A stretch of 64,000 bases of DNA from Bradyrhizobium ottawaense. Its GTDB lineage: Bacteria > Pseudomonadota > Alphaproteobacteria > Rhizobiales > Xanthobacteraceae. Position 1 is the stretch's first letter. Each line of letters begins with the position of its first letter. Shown here piece by piece: positions 24,945-35,339 of the stretch. The translations under genes and the position numbers were made by a program. The notes under the pieces are model-generated. The model did not search any database. It had not been told where the DNA came from and saw only the letters and a list, made by a program, of their open reading frames with translations. The stretch is from NCBI RefSeq assembly GCF_002278135.3, contig NZ_CP029425.2:7912001-7976000 (forward strand), in the 5' to 3' direction.

Positions 24945-25056
24945 TCAGAGCCGGGTTCGATTTCGGTCGGGGCGATGTGGAGAGACCAGAACGGCTTGCT
25001 GTATTATTTTTTTGCGAGCAGATACCCCGCGTCATCTTGTTGGTATTTGTGTTGGT
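24945..25056 (+). repeat. tRNA-3'-end-like repeat, right copy (att-like)
   Basis: TCAGAGCCGGGTTCGATTTC, GGTCGGGGCGA, GGAGAGACC, then GTATTATTTTTTTGCGAGCAG, ATACC, TCATCTTGTTGGTATT. The blocks occur in the same order as in 6231-6367, with about 25 bases fewer between GAACG and the T-rich run. Orientation is the same, as expected for attL/attR of one integrated element about 18.7 kb long. Confidence 0.6.
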
Positions 25057-25333
25057 ATTGGCTGCAATCGGTAGCAAAAACTTTTATAAATTCAAATGGT
25101 TGTAATATTAGACGATTGTCGGCCAGGGGAGGCGCACAGCAGTCACCTATCATCCGGCTGATTACGTTGCCTAGTTCAATCCTTGGCAACCTCATGAGAT
25201 CGGCTGCGCATGACCGCTGGCCTCCGGAGGCAATGGTCGCGGATTCGGCTTCGAAGCGGCCCACTTATACGAAGATGTATCCGGAGACCGCCTCGACGTC
25301 CTCGCGTACTTTCAAGTCCACGGAAGCTTTGTT
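25057..25333. other. Gene-free stretch
   Basis: About 280 bases of A/T-richer sequence following the repeat; no gene recognised. Confidence 0.35.
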
Positions 25334-25546
25334 TTGACTGTGCCCAGCGGAGGCACAGCGTTGAAAATCAAGAGCGTCGAAAATTCAAGGCTTCCGACCA
25401 TAGCGGAAGCAGTCAATCAGGCGAAGCCTTCCGAGCACTCAATCCTTCGCCTCGCCCGGCTTATCGGACGACAAATGGCCCGTGACGATATCAAAGATCG
25501 TCGATCAGCTTGTGCCTCGCCCGAGAAAGAAACCAGCACAATCTAG
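25334..25546 (+). CDS. Possible small protein preceding the recombinase
   Basis: Seventy residues ending SILRLARLIGRQMARDDIKDRRSA and a short acidic tail. The RLARLIGRQMARD helix resembles short proteins encoded beside large serine recombinases in rhizobia. The start codon is uncertain and no good ribosome binding site is visible. It lies 245 bases before the recombinase gene on the same strand. Confidence 0.38.
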   Translation: MTVPSGGTALKIKSVENSRLPTIAEAVNQAKPSEHSILRLARLIGRQMARDDIKDRRSACASPEKETSTI

Positions 25547-25791
25547 GCGCGGCTTAGCCGACGCTCATCGCACATCGCCATTGTGTAGATGGAGCTCTCG
25601 AGTACCAGCAAATGGGATATGAGCAAAGACGCACACAGCGCAGCGTCTTTTAGTTCACTCCAGAGCGCCGCGATAGCCTTTCCTTGCATCACATATCCGG
25701 GTGTGCACGGCATATAAATGCCGCGTTCATTCGATATTTTTTGCTTCACGGCGCCATGTGCCGGCGCAAAGCGGAATGCAAGGACAAGTCA

Positions 25792-27524
<1,733 letters not shown>

Positions 27525-27835
27525 TTAAACACTTGCGTGCCTTCAGTTAGATCCCGGGGACGGTCGGTTGAGGCCGGCGCTGTTCGCGTGGCTTTTCTCG
27601 TCCGTCCCAAAGGCTTCCTTGGAAGGCAACCCCGGGCAAAGCCCTCGGGTGCGGGGCGTATGTACCAACCCGAGCTGCCTTTGGAAAGGGCCGCGGGAAC
27701 GTTTTTTTCGACTTTATGACAGCGGAAGCGACCGATTTCGGCTGCGTTCCGCGCGCTCTTGCCAGAAGTTCCACAAAGGGCCAGCTTGCGGCAACAAGAT
27801 TAAGGCTGACACGCGCCCTTGAGGGAGGAACGCCC
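27525..27835. other. Upstream region of tRNA-fMet and ALDH gene
   Basis: About 310 bases separating divergent genes. It should contain the tRNA promoter (minus strand) and the aldehyde dehydrogenase promoter (plus strand). GGAACGTTTTTTTCGACTTT lies near 27,698. No further gene seen. Confidence 0.4.
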
Positions 27836-29269
27836 GTGGACAAATCCCTGACGAGCGCCCCGGTCGGAGCACTGGAGGAGGCCTTCCACGCCATGGTCGC
27901 GCGGTCGCGGGACGAGCCGCCGGCCGGCCTTGCCGAGCGGCTCGACCGGCTGGCGCGGCTGCGTGCCGTGGTCGCCGACAACGAAGAGCGTTTCCGGCAG
28001 GCGATCTCGGCCGATTTCGGCCACCGCTCGGCGGTCGAGACCACCATCGCCGAGACTATGCTGCTGTTTTCCGAGATCCGGCATGCCACAAAGCACCTCA
28101 AGAGCTGGATGGCGCCGCAGCGGGTCGCGACCGCGCTGCAATTCCTGCCCGCGCGCAACCGGCTGATGCCGCAGCCGCTCGGCGTCGTCGGCATCATCGC
28201 GCCCTGGAATTATCCGCTCCAGCTCACGCTCGCGCCCGCGATCGGCGCGCTCGCCGCCGGCAACCGCGTCCTGATCAAGCCGAGCGAGCTCACGCCGCAC
28301 TTCGCAGGCCTGCTGAAGGAGACGGTCGCCGCGCGATTCGATGCGACCGAGCTGCTCGTCACCGGCATCGAGGGCGAGATCGCAGAGGCGTTTGCGCGCC
28401 TGCCGTTCGATCACCTCGTATTCACCGGCTCGACCCGGGTCGGGCGGCTGGTCGCGGAGGCCGCGGGGCGTAACCTGACGCCGGTTACCCTCGAGCTCGG
28501 CGGCAAGTCGCCTGCGATCATCGATGCCTCGGCCGACCTCGATGAAGCGGCCGAGCGCATCGCCTACGGCAAGCTGCTCAATGCCGGGCAGACCTGCATC
28601 GCGCCGGACTATGTGCTGGTGCCGGAGCGCTCGTTGCAGGCCTTCGCCGAGAAGGTGCGCGCCCAGATGCGGCGGATGTTCGGCACCGATCCCTCAAACA
28701 AGGACTACACCTCGATCATCTCGGACCGGCATTATGCGCGGCTCGAAGGCCTTGTCGCGGACGCGGCGCAGCGCGGCGCAAAAATCCTGCAGCCGGCGAA
28801 GGCGGACGATCCGAACTGGAAGGCGCATCGCAAATTCCCGCCGACGCTGATCGTCGGTGCGACCGAAGCGATGGCGGCGATGCAGGAGGAGATTTTTGGG
28901 CCGGTGCTCCCCGTTCTCAGCTATTGCGATCCCACTGATGCCATCGCCTTCATCAACCATCGCGACCGGCCGCTGGCGCTGTACTGGTTCGGCAAGGACG
29001 GCACCGCGCGCGACGAGGTGCTGGCGCGCACCATCTCCGGCGGCGTCACAATCAACGACTGCCTGTTTCACTTCACGCAAATCAACCAGCCGATGGGCGG
29101 CGTGGGCGCATCCGGCACCGGCGCCTATCACGGCGAATGGGGCTTTCGCACGTTCAGCAAGCTGAAGCCGGTGTTCTATCGCTCCAAGTTCAACCGCCTC
29201 GCCGACCTCTATCCGCCCTATGGCGGCAAGATCGCGCGGCTGGAGAAATTGATGCGGTTCATGTCGTAG
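27836..29269 (+). CDS. Coniferyl-aldehyde-dehydrogenase-type ALDH
   Basis: Starting at GTG 27836 behind GAGGGAGGA, the protein has 477 residues, the right size for a class-3-like aldehyde dehydrogenase. Visible sites are the substrate/cofactor loop GIIAPWNYPLQLTLAPAIGALAAGN, VFTGSTRVGRLV (Rossmann part), the general base Glu in VTLELGGKSPAIID and the catalytic Cys in LNAGQTCIAPDYVLVP. The PWNYPLQL and GQTCIAPDY forms match coniferyl aldehyde dehydrogenases, which oxidise aromatic or fatty aldehydes with NAD(P)+. It precedes a GMC oxidoreductase on the same strand, so alcohol-to-aldehyde-to-acid oxidation is a plausible shared task. Earlier in-frame ATG codons are not supported. Confidence 0.88.
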   Translation: MDKSLTSAPVGALEEAFHAMVARSRDEPPAGLAERLDRLARLRAVVADNEERFRQAISADFGHRSAVETTIAETMLLFSEIRHATKHLKSWMAPQRVATALQFLPARNRLMPQPLGVVGIIAPWNYPLQLTLAPAIGALAAGNRVLIKPSELTPHFAGLLKETVAARFDATELLVTGIEGEIAEAFARLPFDHLVFTGSTRVGRLVAEAAGRNLTPVTLELGGKSPAIIDASADLDEAAERIAYGKLLNAGQTCIAPDYVLVPERSLQAFAEKVRAQMRRMFGTDPSNKDYTSIISDRHYARLEGLVADAAQRGAKILQPAKADDPNWKAHRKFPPTLIVGATEAMAAMQEEIFGPVLPVLSYCDPTDAIAFINHRDRPLALYWFGKDGTARDEVLARTISGGVTINDCLFHFTQINQPMGGVGASGTGAYHGEWGFRTFSKLKPVFYRSKFNRLADLYPPYGGKIARLEKLMRFMS

Positions 29270-29275
29270 TTGCTC

Positions 29276-29375
29276 GTCATTCCGGGGCGACGCGAAGCGT
29301 CGAGCCCGGAATCCATATCCACCAGTCGGGGTTATGGATTCCGGGCTCGCGCCAAGGGGCGCGCCCCGGAATGAC
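29276..29375. repeat. Palindromic intergenic repeat (GTCATTCCGGGGCG type)
   Basis: The ends are inverted copies: GTCATTCCGGGGCG at the left and CGCCCCGGAATGAC at the right, with an inner GAGCCCGGAATCCAT / ATGGATTCCGGGCTC pair. The same family recurs at 49017-49119 and 52587-52689. Confidence 0.9.
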
Positions 29376-29397
29376 GAAGGAAATGGGGGAAGCATCA

Positions 29398-30996
29398 GTG
29401 ACTGACACATTCGATTTCGTCGTCGCGGGCGCGGGCTCCGGCGGCTGCACGGTCGCAGGAAGGCTGTCGGAGGATGCGGCGACGTCCGTGGCGCTGCTCG
29501 ATGCGGGCGGGACGAACGACAATTGGCGCATCACCACACCGTTTGGGCTTGCTCTGCCTTACAAAACGGCCAACTGGGCTTTCGATACCGTACCGCAAGT
29601 GGGATTGAACGGCCGCATCGGCTATCAGCCGCGCGGCAAGGGTCTTGGCGGCTCCTCGGCGATCAACGCCATGGTCTACATCCGCGGCCACAAATGGGAC
29701 TACGACCACTGGGCTTCGCTCGGCAATGCCGGCTGGTCGTATGCGGACGTGCTGCCCTATTTCAAGGCTTCCGAGAACAATTCCGATTTCGACGGCGAGT
29801 ATCACGGCAAGGGCGGCCCGCTGCATGTCAACCGGCTGCGCGCGGACAATCCGATCCATGATGTCTTCCATCAGGCCGCGCGCGAGGCGCAGTTCCGCAT
29901 TCGCGAGGACTTCAATGGTGAGGATCACGAAGGGCTCGGCAGCTATCAGGTGACGCAGCACAATGGCGAACGCTGGAGCGCGGCGCGCGCCTATGTGCAT
30001 CCCCACATCGGCAAGCGAGCCAATCTGCGCGTCGAGACGGGCGCACACGCCACGAAAATCCTGTTCGAGGGCGGGCGCGCCGTCGGCGTCGAATATGTGC
30101 AGGGCAAGCAGACGAAGCAGCTGCGCGCGCGCCGCGAGGTGATCCTTGCTGGCGGCGCCTTCCAGTCACCGCAGATGCTGATGTTGTCGGGCATCGGCGA
30201 TGGAGATGCGCTTGGCAAGCACGGCATTGGCGTCGTGCACCATCTGCCCGGCGTCGGGCGCAATCTGCAGGACCACCCGGATTTCGTGTTCGTCTACGCC
30301 TCCGACTTTCCGCACTTCGTTCATGCCTCGCTCGGACGGTTGCCGTCCCTGCTCCGTGCCATCCAGCGCTATCGCAGCGAACGACGCGGCCTGATGACCA
30401 CCAATTTCGCCGAGTGCGGCGGCTTTTTGAAAACCCGGCCCGATCTCGACGTGCCTGACATCCAGCTCCACTTCGTCATCGCGATGCTCGACGACCACGG
30501 CCGCAAGAAGCACAAGGAGGCGGGCTTCTCATGTCACGTCTGCCTGCTGCGGCCGAAGAGCCGCGGCAGCGTGTCCCTGAAGAGCGCCGATCCGCTCGCA
30601 GCGCCCTTGATCGATCCGAACTTTTTGGGCGAAGAGGAGGATCTCGAGAGGATGGTCGCGGGCTTCAAGACCACGCGCCGTCTGATGGAGACGCCGGCGC
30701 TGCGCGCGCTGCAAAAGAAGGACATGTTCACGTCCGACGTGCGAACCGACGACGACATCCGCAACATTTTGCGCGATCGCGTCGACACCGTCTATCACCC
30801 CGTTGGCACCTGCAAGATGGGGACGGATGCGCTTGCCGTGGTCGATCCGGCACTGAAGGTGCACGGCGTCGAGGCCTTGCGCGTCGTCGACGCCTCGATC
30901 ATGCCGACGCTGATCGGCGGCAACACCAACGCGCCGACCATCATGATCGGAGAGAAGGCGGCGGATATGATCAGGGCGGAGATGCGAGCGAGTTAG
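29398..30996 (+). CDS. GMC-family FAD oxidoreductase (choline/alcohol dehydrogenase type)
   Basis: From GTG 29398 (GGGGGA upstream) the protein is 532 residues, normal for the family. The FAD-binding FDFVVAGAGSGGCTVAGRL opens the protein; GKGLGGSSAINAMVYIRGH is GMC signature 1, GAFQSPQMLMLSGIG is signature 2, and the C-terminus has the catalytic His in YHPVGTCKMG and DASIMPTLIGGNTNAPTIMIGEKAADMI. It oxidises an alcohol, possibly aromatic or polyethylene-glycol-like, to an aldehyde; the ALDH gene upstream could take the product. No signal peptide, so cytoplasmic. Earlier starts (29371, 29383) would add only a few residues. Confidence 0.9.
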   Translation: MTDTFDFVVAGAGSGGCTVAGRLSEDAATSVALLDAGGTNDNWRITTPFGLALPYKTANWAFDTVPQVGLNGRIGYQPRGKGLGGSSAINAMVYIRGHKWDYDHWASLGNAGWSYADVLPYFKASENNSDFDGEYHGKGGPLHVNRLRADNPIHDVFHQAAREAQFRIREDFNGEDHEGLGSYQVTQHNGERWSAARAYVHPHIGKRANLRVETGAHATKILFEGGRAVGVEYVQGKQTKQLRARREVILAGGAFQSPQMLMLSGIGDGDALGKHGIGVVHHLPGVGRNLQDHPDFVFVYASDFPHFVHASLGRLPSLLRAIQRYRSERRGLMTTNFAECGGFLKTRPDLDVPDIQLHFVIAMLDDHGRKKHKEAGFSCHVCLLRPKSRGSVSLKSADPLAAPLIDPNFLGEEEDLERMVAGFKTTRRLMETPALRALQKKDMFTSDVRTDDDIRNILRDRVDTVYHPVGTCKMGTDALAVVDPALKVHGVEALRVVDASIMPTLIGGNTNAPTIMIGEKAADMIRAEMRAS

Positions 30997-31020
30997 TCGG
31001 CGCTGCCACGTCATTCTCGG

Positions 31021-31165
31021 TGTCGTCCCCGCGAACGCGGGGATCCATAACCACAGGGAGGAGTTGTGGCGCGAGATGATAACTCCGAGTCCTCGCCAAA
31101 TTTCTCCCTGTGGCTATGGGTCCCGGATCTGCGCGCGCTTGAGGCGCGCTTGTCCGGGACGACAG
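31021..31165. repeat. Palindromic intergenic repeat (TGTCGTCCC type)
   Basis: Left end TGTCGTCCCCGCGAACGCGGG with GGATCCATAACCACAGGGAG; right end CTCCCTGTGGCTATGGGTCC and GGGACGACA. The arms are about 30 bases with a central loop. It lies between convergent genes and could also end transcription. Confidence 0.82.
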
Positions 31166-31171
31166 TGGGGC

Positions 31172-31933
31172 TTAGTTCAACAGGAAGCCACCGTCGACGG
31201 TGATCACACTCCCCGTCATGTACCGCGACGCCTGTGACGCCAGCAGCAGAATTGCGCCGTCGAGATCGGATTCGGCGCCGACACGGCGCTGCGGGATGCG
31301 TTTGGCCAGGCGTTCGCCGGCCGGCGTCGACCAGAAGGCGTGGTTCATCTCGGTGTCGATATAGCCGGGCGCGAGCGCGTTGATGCGGATGTTCTGGCCG
31401 GCGAGCTCCAGCGCCATCGCCTTCGTCGCCTGGATGATGCCGGCCTTGGAGATCGCGTAAGGCGACACCGCCTTCAGGACGCCGGTGCCGAGCACGGAGG
31501 CGATGTTGACGATGTTGCCTGACTGCTTGCGGGCGATCATGCGCCGCGCGACTTCCGTCGCGAGGAAATAGGCGCCCTTGAGATTTGCGCCGATCACCGC
31601 GTCCCAATCCGCTTCGGTCTGCTCGGTGGCGAGTTTCTCGATGGCGATGCCGGCATTGTTGATCAGCACCGTGACGGGACCGAGCGCGGCCTCTGCTGCG
31701 TCGACGGCCCGGGCGATCGAGGCCGTGTCGGTGACGTCGAGCGCGACCGCGGCGGCGCGGCCGCCCTTGCCGCGGATCTCCTCCTCCAGGCTCTTCAGCT
31801 TGTCGGCCTGACGCGCCGCGAGCGCGACGGCTGCCCCGTGGGCGGCGAGCACCCGGGCAAATTGCCGCCCCAGCCCCTGGCTCGCGCCCGTGACGAGGAT
31901 GGTTTCTTTACTGACGTCAAATAGGCCTGACAT
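31172..31933 (-). CDS. Short-chain dehydrogenase/reductase
   Basis: The 253-residue classical SDR has the cofactor motif ILVTGASQGLGRQFA (TGxxxGxG), NNAG in VLINNAGIAIEKL, catalytic Ser in NIVNIASVLGTG, and YxxxK in SPYAISKAGIIQ, with the C-terminal ITVDGGFLLN. It should be an active NAD(P)-dependent oxidoreductase; the R in ALAARQADK after the second strand suggests NADPH preference. Substrate not determinable. It is convergent with the GMC gene and divergent from the CvpA-like gene. Confidence 0.9.
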   Translation of the reverse strand: MSGLFDVSKETILVTGASQGLGRQFARVLAAHGAAVALAARQADKLKSLEEEIRGKGGRAAAVALDVTDTASIARAVDAAEAALGPVTVLINNAGIAIEKLATEQTEADWDAVIGANLKGAYFLATEVARRMIARKQSGNIVNIASVLGTGVLKAVSPYAISKAGIIQATKAMALELAGQNIRINALAPGYIDTEMNHAFWSTPAGERLAKRIPQRRVGAESDLDGAILLLASQASRYMTGSVITVDGGFLLN

Positions 31934-32044
31934 TGGCGATAGACCCTACGCTCTTGGAGCCATCAATACAGACGATTTTAGCGATCTGAAACCGGAATGA
32001 TCGGTCCGGCGTTCATTCGTTCCGTCGAGGGCAGGGTTTTGCTG

Positions 32045-32557
32045 ATGAACAATTTCGATCTCGCCGTCTACGCCGCGCTCGCCATCGCGGTCGGCTTCGG
32101 CTTCAGGACCGGCCTGCTCCGCAGCGCCATGACCATCCTCGCCTATCTCCTCGCTGCTCCGATCGCGGTCGCGCTGATGCCGTTGATCGTGCCGCAGATC
32201 GCCGGCAATCCGAATGCGCCGCTGCTGCAGAACTGGATCTGGCTGTTCGGAATCTTCGTGGTGGTCGGCATGCTGTTCGGCTATATCGGCCGCCTGGCCC
32301 TGAACGACACGATCCGCGACGCCGGCATCGGCGATCGGCTCGGCGGTGCCGCGCTCGGCGCCGTCAGGGTCGGTCTCGTCGCCACCACGCTGGTCCTGGT
32401 GTTTGACCAGATCGTGCCGGCCAACAGACAGCCGCCTTTTCTCACCGGCTCGCATCTGCGGCCGCTGTTCTCGACGGCGGGTCAGATGGGCTTCAAGTCG
32501 CTGCCCCCGGAAGCGACCTCCGCGATAGACCGCCTCAAGCAGGAACAGCGCATCTGA
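32045..32557 (+). CDS. CvpA-like membrane protein
   Basis: From ATG 32045 the 170 residues comprise four hydrophobic helices: FDLAVYAALAIAVGFGFRTG, AMTILAYLLAAPIAVALMPLIV, WIWLFGIFVVVGMLFGYIGRL and LGAVRVGLVATTLVLVFDQIV, with a loop DRLGGAALGAVRVG matching the conserved DRxxGxxxGxxRG region of CvpA/colicin V production proteins. A C-terminal soluble tail (SLPPEATSAIDRLKQEQRI) follows. Family members are linked to envelope integrity and, near purF, to toxin production; no such context exists here. An earlier ATG (31997) is less likely. Confidence 0.72.
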   Translation: MNNFDLAVYAALAIAVGFGFRTGLLRSAMTILAYLLAAPIAVALMPLIVPQIAGNPNAPLLQNWIWLFGIFVVVGMLFGYIGRLALNDTIRDAGIGDRLGGAALGAVRVGLVATTLVLVFDQIVPANRQPPFLTGSHLRPLFSTAGQMGFKSLPPEATSAIDRLKQEQRI

Positions 32558-32686
32558 TCTGTCGCATTTGCATCGCTAGCGGCGAGGTGCATGCATTTTG
32601 ATGCGAGCCCGTGCCTTATCAGCGACGCCGATGTTGGCTAAAGTGGGCGCCATCCAAAACCTGCCTGACATTACGGGAGTGAAACA

Positions 32687-33469
32687 GTGGATCTTGGGAT
32701 CAAAGGTCGCCGCGCCATCGTCTGCGCATCCAGCAAGGGCCTCGGTCGTGCCTGCGCCATCTCGCTGGCGGAGGCCGGCGTCGACGTCACGCTGACCGCG
32801 CGCGGCGCCGAGGCGCTGAAGAAGACGGCGGACGAGATCCGGAAAGCCTATCCTGATGTGAAGGTCACCGAGATCGTCGGCGACATCACGACGCCGGCGG
32901 GCCGCGAGGCCGTGCTGAAGGCCTGCCCCGAGCCCGACATCCTGATCAACAACGCCGGCGGCCCGCCGCCCGGCGATTTCCGCAACTGGACCCGTGACGA
33001 CTGGATCAAGGCGATCGACGCCAACATGCTGACGCCGATCGAGCTGATCAAGGCGACCGTGGACGGCATGATGGCGCGCAAGTTCGGCCGCATCGTCAAC
33101 ATCACCTCGGCCGCGGTGAAGGCGCCGATCGACATCCTCGGCCTCTCCAACGGCGCGCGCGCCGGCCTCACCGGCTTCATCGCCGGCCTGTCGCGCAAGA
33201 CCGTGATCAACAACGTCACCATCAACGGCCTGCTGCCCGGCCCGTTCGAGACCGACCGTCTCACCGGCACCGCAAAGGCTGAGGCTGACAAGCGCGGCGT
33301 CTCGGCCGAGCAGATCCTGACCGAGCGCGCCAAGCTCAATCCCGCCGGGCGCTTCGGCCGGCCCGACGAGTTCGGCTATGCCTGCGCCTTCCTGTGCGGC
33401 GCCAAGGCCGGCTTCATTACGGGCCAGAACATTCTGCTGGATGGCGGCGCGTTCCCGGGGACGTTGTGA
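32687..33469 (+). CDS. SDR-family protein lacking the catalytic Tyr
   Basis: From GTG 32687 the 260-residue protein has CASSKGLGRACAISLAEAG (cofactor loop), DILINNAGGPPPGDF and NITSAAVKAP (catalytic Ser), but where YxxxK is expected the sequence is GLSNGARAGLTGF: Tyr is Ser and Lys is Arg. The subgroup with LSNGAR at this site is widespread from memory and often annotated as 3-oxoacyl-ACP reductase. The GSGxGQNILLDGGAF-like end (ITGQNILLDGGAFPG) is normal. Either a different chemistry or a non-redox role is possible. Followed by a long palindromic repeat. Confidence 0.85.
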   Translation: MDLGIKGRRAIVCASSKGLGRACAISLAEAGVDVTLTARGAEALKKTADEIRKAYPDVKVTEIVGDITTPAGREAVLKACPEPDILINNAGGPPPGDFRNWTRDDWIKAIDANMLTPIELIKATVDGMMARKFGRIVNITSAAVKAPIDILGLSNGARAGLTGFIAGLSRKTVINNVTINGLLPGPFETDRLTGTAKAEADKRGVSAEQILTERAKLNPAGRFGRPDEFGYACAFLCGAKAGFITGQNILLDGGAFPGTL

Positions 33470-33474
33470 CCGGT

Positions 33475-33638
33475 CCTCTCCCTCTCCCCGTTCTTACGGG
33501 GCCGCGACGAGCTTCGCTCGCGCCGAAAGGGCTGGGGTGAGGGGCTGCTTCGGCAAACACGGTGAGAGTTGGACTCACGGAGAGTCCCCCTCACCCGATC
33601 GCTTTGCGATCGACCTCTCCCCGCAAGCGGGGCGAGGT
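33475..33638. repeat. Palindromic intergenic repeat (CCTCTCCC type)
   Basis: Left part CTCTCCCTCTCCCCGTTCTT, CGGGGCCGCGACGAG, GGCTGGGGTGAGGGG; right part CCCCCTCACCCGATCGC and CCTCTCCCCGCAAGCGGGGCG. Inverted copies surround a TTCGGCAAACACGG / CTCACGGAGAG centre. A well-known style of rhizobial intergenic repeat. Confidence 0.78.
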
Positions 33639-33646
33639 CAGCAAGA

Positions 33647-34123
33647 TCACCGCTGTTTCGTCGGCTCGTCTTCGTCCTGCCGACTGGGAGCGGACGAATC
33701 GGCCGTCGTGCGCTCGTCGGTCCAGTCGATGCCGAATTCGTCGAGCCCGCCTGCGAGCAGATCGCCCAGCATCGGCTCGCCGAGCAGGTAATGCACCGTT
33801 TCGCGGCGGGGGCTGCGATATTCGGTGCGCGCCTCCACCGCGCGGGCGCGCAAATCGTCCCAGTCATCGATGGTGCCGTCGCCGCGACCGAGCCACGTCA
33901 GCGCGACGAGATCAAGCTGCTCGTCCTCGTTCAAGGCGATCATGAAGCTGCCGAGCTCTTGGACGACAGGATCGGAGCCATCATCTTCAAGGACGTCGAC
34001 CGCGTCGTCATCGGTCGGGTTCGAGCCGGAATCCGGATCGGAATCCCCCTCTTTGACGTCGAATTCACGCGCCTTCTCGATGATGAAGGCGACTTTCTCC
34101 GCGGAAATCGCAAGCTCTGGCAT
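33647..34123 (-). CDS. DUF3775 family protein
   Basis: The 158 residues read MPELAISAEKVAFIIEKAREFDVKEG, a very acidic linker (DPDSGSNPTDDDAVDVLEDDGSDP), then ELGSFMIALNEDEQLDLVALTWLGRGDG, ARTEYRSPRRETVHYLLGEPMLGDLLAGGLDEFG. The FIxxxNxDEQxxLVALxWxGRGD plus YLLGxPxLxDxLExGL pattern is diagnostic of DUF3775, common in Bradyrhizobium. Acidic, soluble, no catalytic site known. It is convergent with the preceding SDR gene and divergent from an MBL hydrolase. Confidence 0.82.
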   Translation of the reverse strand: MPELAISAEKVAFIIEKAREFDVKEGDSDPDSGSNPTDDDAVDVLEDDGSDPVVQELGSFMIALNEDEQLDLVALTWLGRGDGTIDDWDDLRARAVEARTEYRSPRRETVHYLLGEPMLGDLLAGGLDEFGIDWTDERTTADSSAPSRQDEDEPTKQR

Positions 34124-34250
34124 GGCTTCCTCTTCGGCTTTTTCCTGGGGTTCCCGCGATAACGCCGCACCGCGTCAGATGATCCATTGCGCTCGATGAC
34201 GGAAACGGCGCATCTTTCGGCATCAAGGCAAAAACATGGGAAGGCGGCGG

Positions 34251-35099
34251 ATGCAGTGGAAGGTCGGCCAGGTCAAAATCACCAAGATTGTGGAGCTGGA
34301 GACGGTCGGCTCGACCCGCTTCATCCTGCCGCTCGCGAGCAACGCAGAGATCCAGAAACTTCCCTGGCTGATCCCGCATTTCGCCACCGAAGAGGGCCGG
34401 CTGAAAATGTCGATCCATTCGCTGGTGCTGGAGACGCCGTCGCGCCGCATCGTTGTCGACACCGGCCTCGGCAACGACAAGCAGGGCCGCAATGTTCCGA
34501 CCTGGAACAACCGCACCACGCCGTTCCTCGCGACGATGATGGCAGCCGGTTTTGCGCCGGACAGCATCGACACTGTGCTGTGCACGCATCTTCACGTCGA
34601 TCATGTCGGCTGGAATACGCGGCTGGTCGACGGCCGATGGGTGCCGACCTTTGCCAAGGCACGCTATGTCTTCGGCAAGACCGAATACGAGCACTGGCTG
34701 GAACATTCGACCGAGCCGGACAAGCGAGCCGTGTTCGAGGATTCCGTGCAGCCGATCGTCGACGCCGGCCGGGCCGATCTGATCCCGAGCGACCACCAGC
34801 TCTGCGGGGAGATCAGCATGATCCCGACCCCCGGCCACAGTCCCGGCCATATGAGCATTCTCATCCGATCGGACGGTAAGCAGGGCCTGCTCACGGGTGA
34901 CGTCGCCCATCACCCCTGCCAGATGGCGCATCTCGACTGGTCCTCGACCGCGGACTCCGACCAGAGCCAATCTGCAAAGACACGGCGCGAATTGTTCGGC
35001 CACTTTGCCGACACGCCGACCTTGGTGATCGGCGGCCATTTCTCGGCCGGGCATATCAGGCGGGATGGAGAGGCGTTCAGGTTTGTGGCGCTGGCCTAG
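34251..35099 (+). CDS. MBL-fold metallo-hydrolase
   Basis: From ATG 34251 (GGAAGG upstream) the protein is 282 residues. The zinc-binding motif is THLHVDHVGWNTR (HxHxDH), with further ligands in PTPGHSPGHMSI, LLTGDVAHHP and the C-terminal GGHFSAGHI. This is the AHL-lactonase/MBL hydrolase type. It is a clear paralogue of the protein at 37101-37967: GRWVPTFAKARYVFGKTEYEHW has a near copy there. An ATG at 34236 would add MGRRR. Substrate unknown; together with the FAH and GST genes downstream it suggests breakdown of a ring- or ester-containing compound. Confidence 0.87.
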   Translation: MQWKVGQVKITKIVELETVGSTRFILPLASNAEIQKLPWLIPHFATEEGRLKMSIHSLVLETPSRRIVVDTGLGNDKQGRNVPTWNNRTTPFLATMMAAGFAPDSIDTVLCTHLHVDHVGWNTRLVDGRWVPTFAKARYVFGKTEYEHWLEHSTEPDKRAVFEDSVQPIVDAGRADLIPSDHQLCGEISMIPTPGHSPGHMSILIRSDGKQGLLTGDVAHHPCQMAHLDWSSTADSDQSQSAKTRRELFGHFADTPTLVIGGHFSAGHIRRDGEAFRFVALA

Positions 35100-35100
35100 G

Positions 35101-35217
35101 TCTCGTGCCCCGGATGCTGCGCAGCACGAAGTGATGCGCTGCTAAGCCGGGCCCATGTATCTGGATCCCGGCTCTGCGTCGCGTCATTTCATGCCGCGCC
35201 GCGTCCGGGACACGAGA
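35101..35217. repeat. Palindromic intergenic repeat (TCTCGTGCCCCGG type)
   Basis: The left end TCTCGTGCCCCGGATGCTGC mirrors the right end GCCGCGTCCGGGACACGAGA; the centre holds GCCGGGCCCATGTA / CTGGATCCCGGC. Imperfect long stem. Confidence 0.8.
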
Positions 35218-35339
35218 GCGCCGTCCGCCCATCGAATCCAGAGGGCTGCAATGCGCCCCGCTCTGGGCGGTTGAATTTCCCCTCGCCCTGTTCCATGAAG
35301 CTGCTTAACCGATCGGTCCATTCCTAGGGAGAAACGAGA

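Noticed and set aside
34065..35054. A 329-residue minus-strand frame opposite the MBL hydrolase
   Set aside because: Antisense shadow of a gene with intact HxHxDH metal motif; composition and absence of motifs rule it out.
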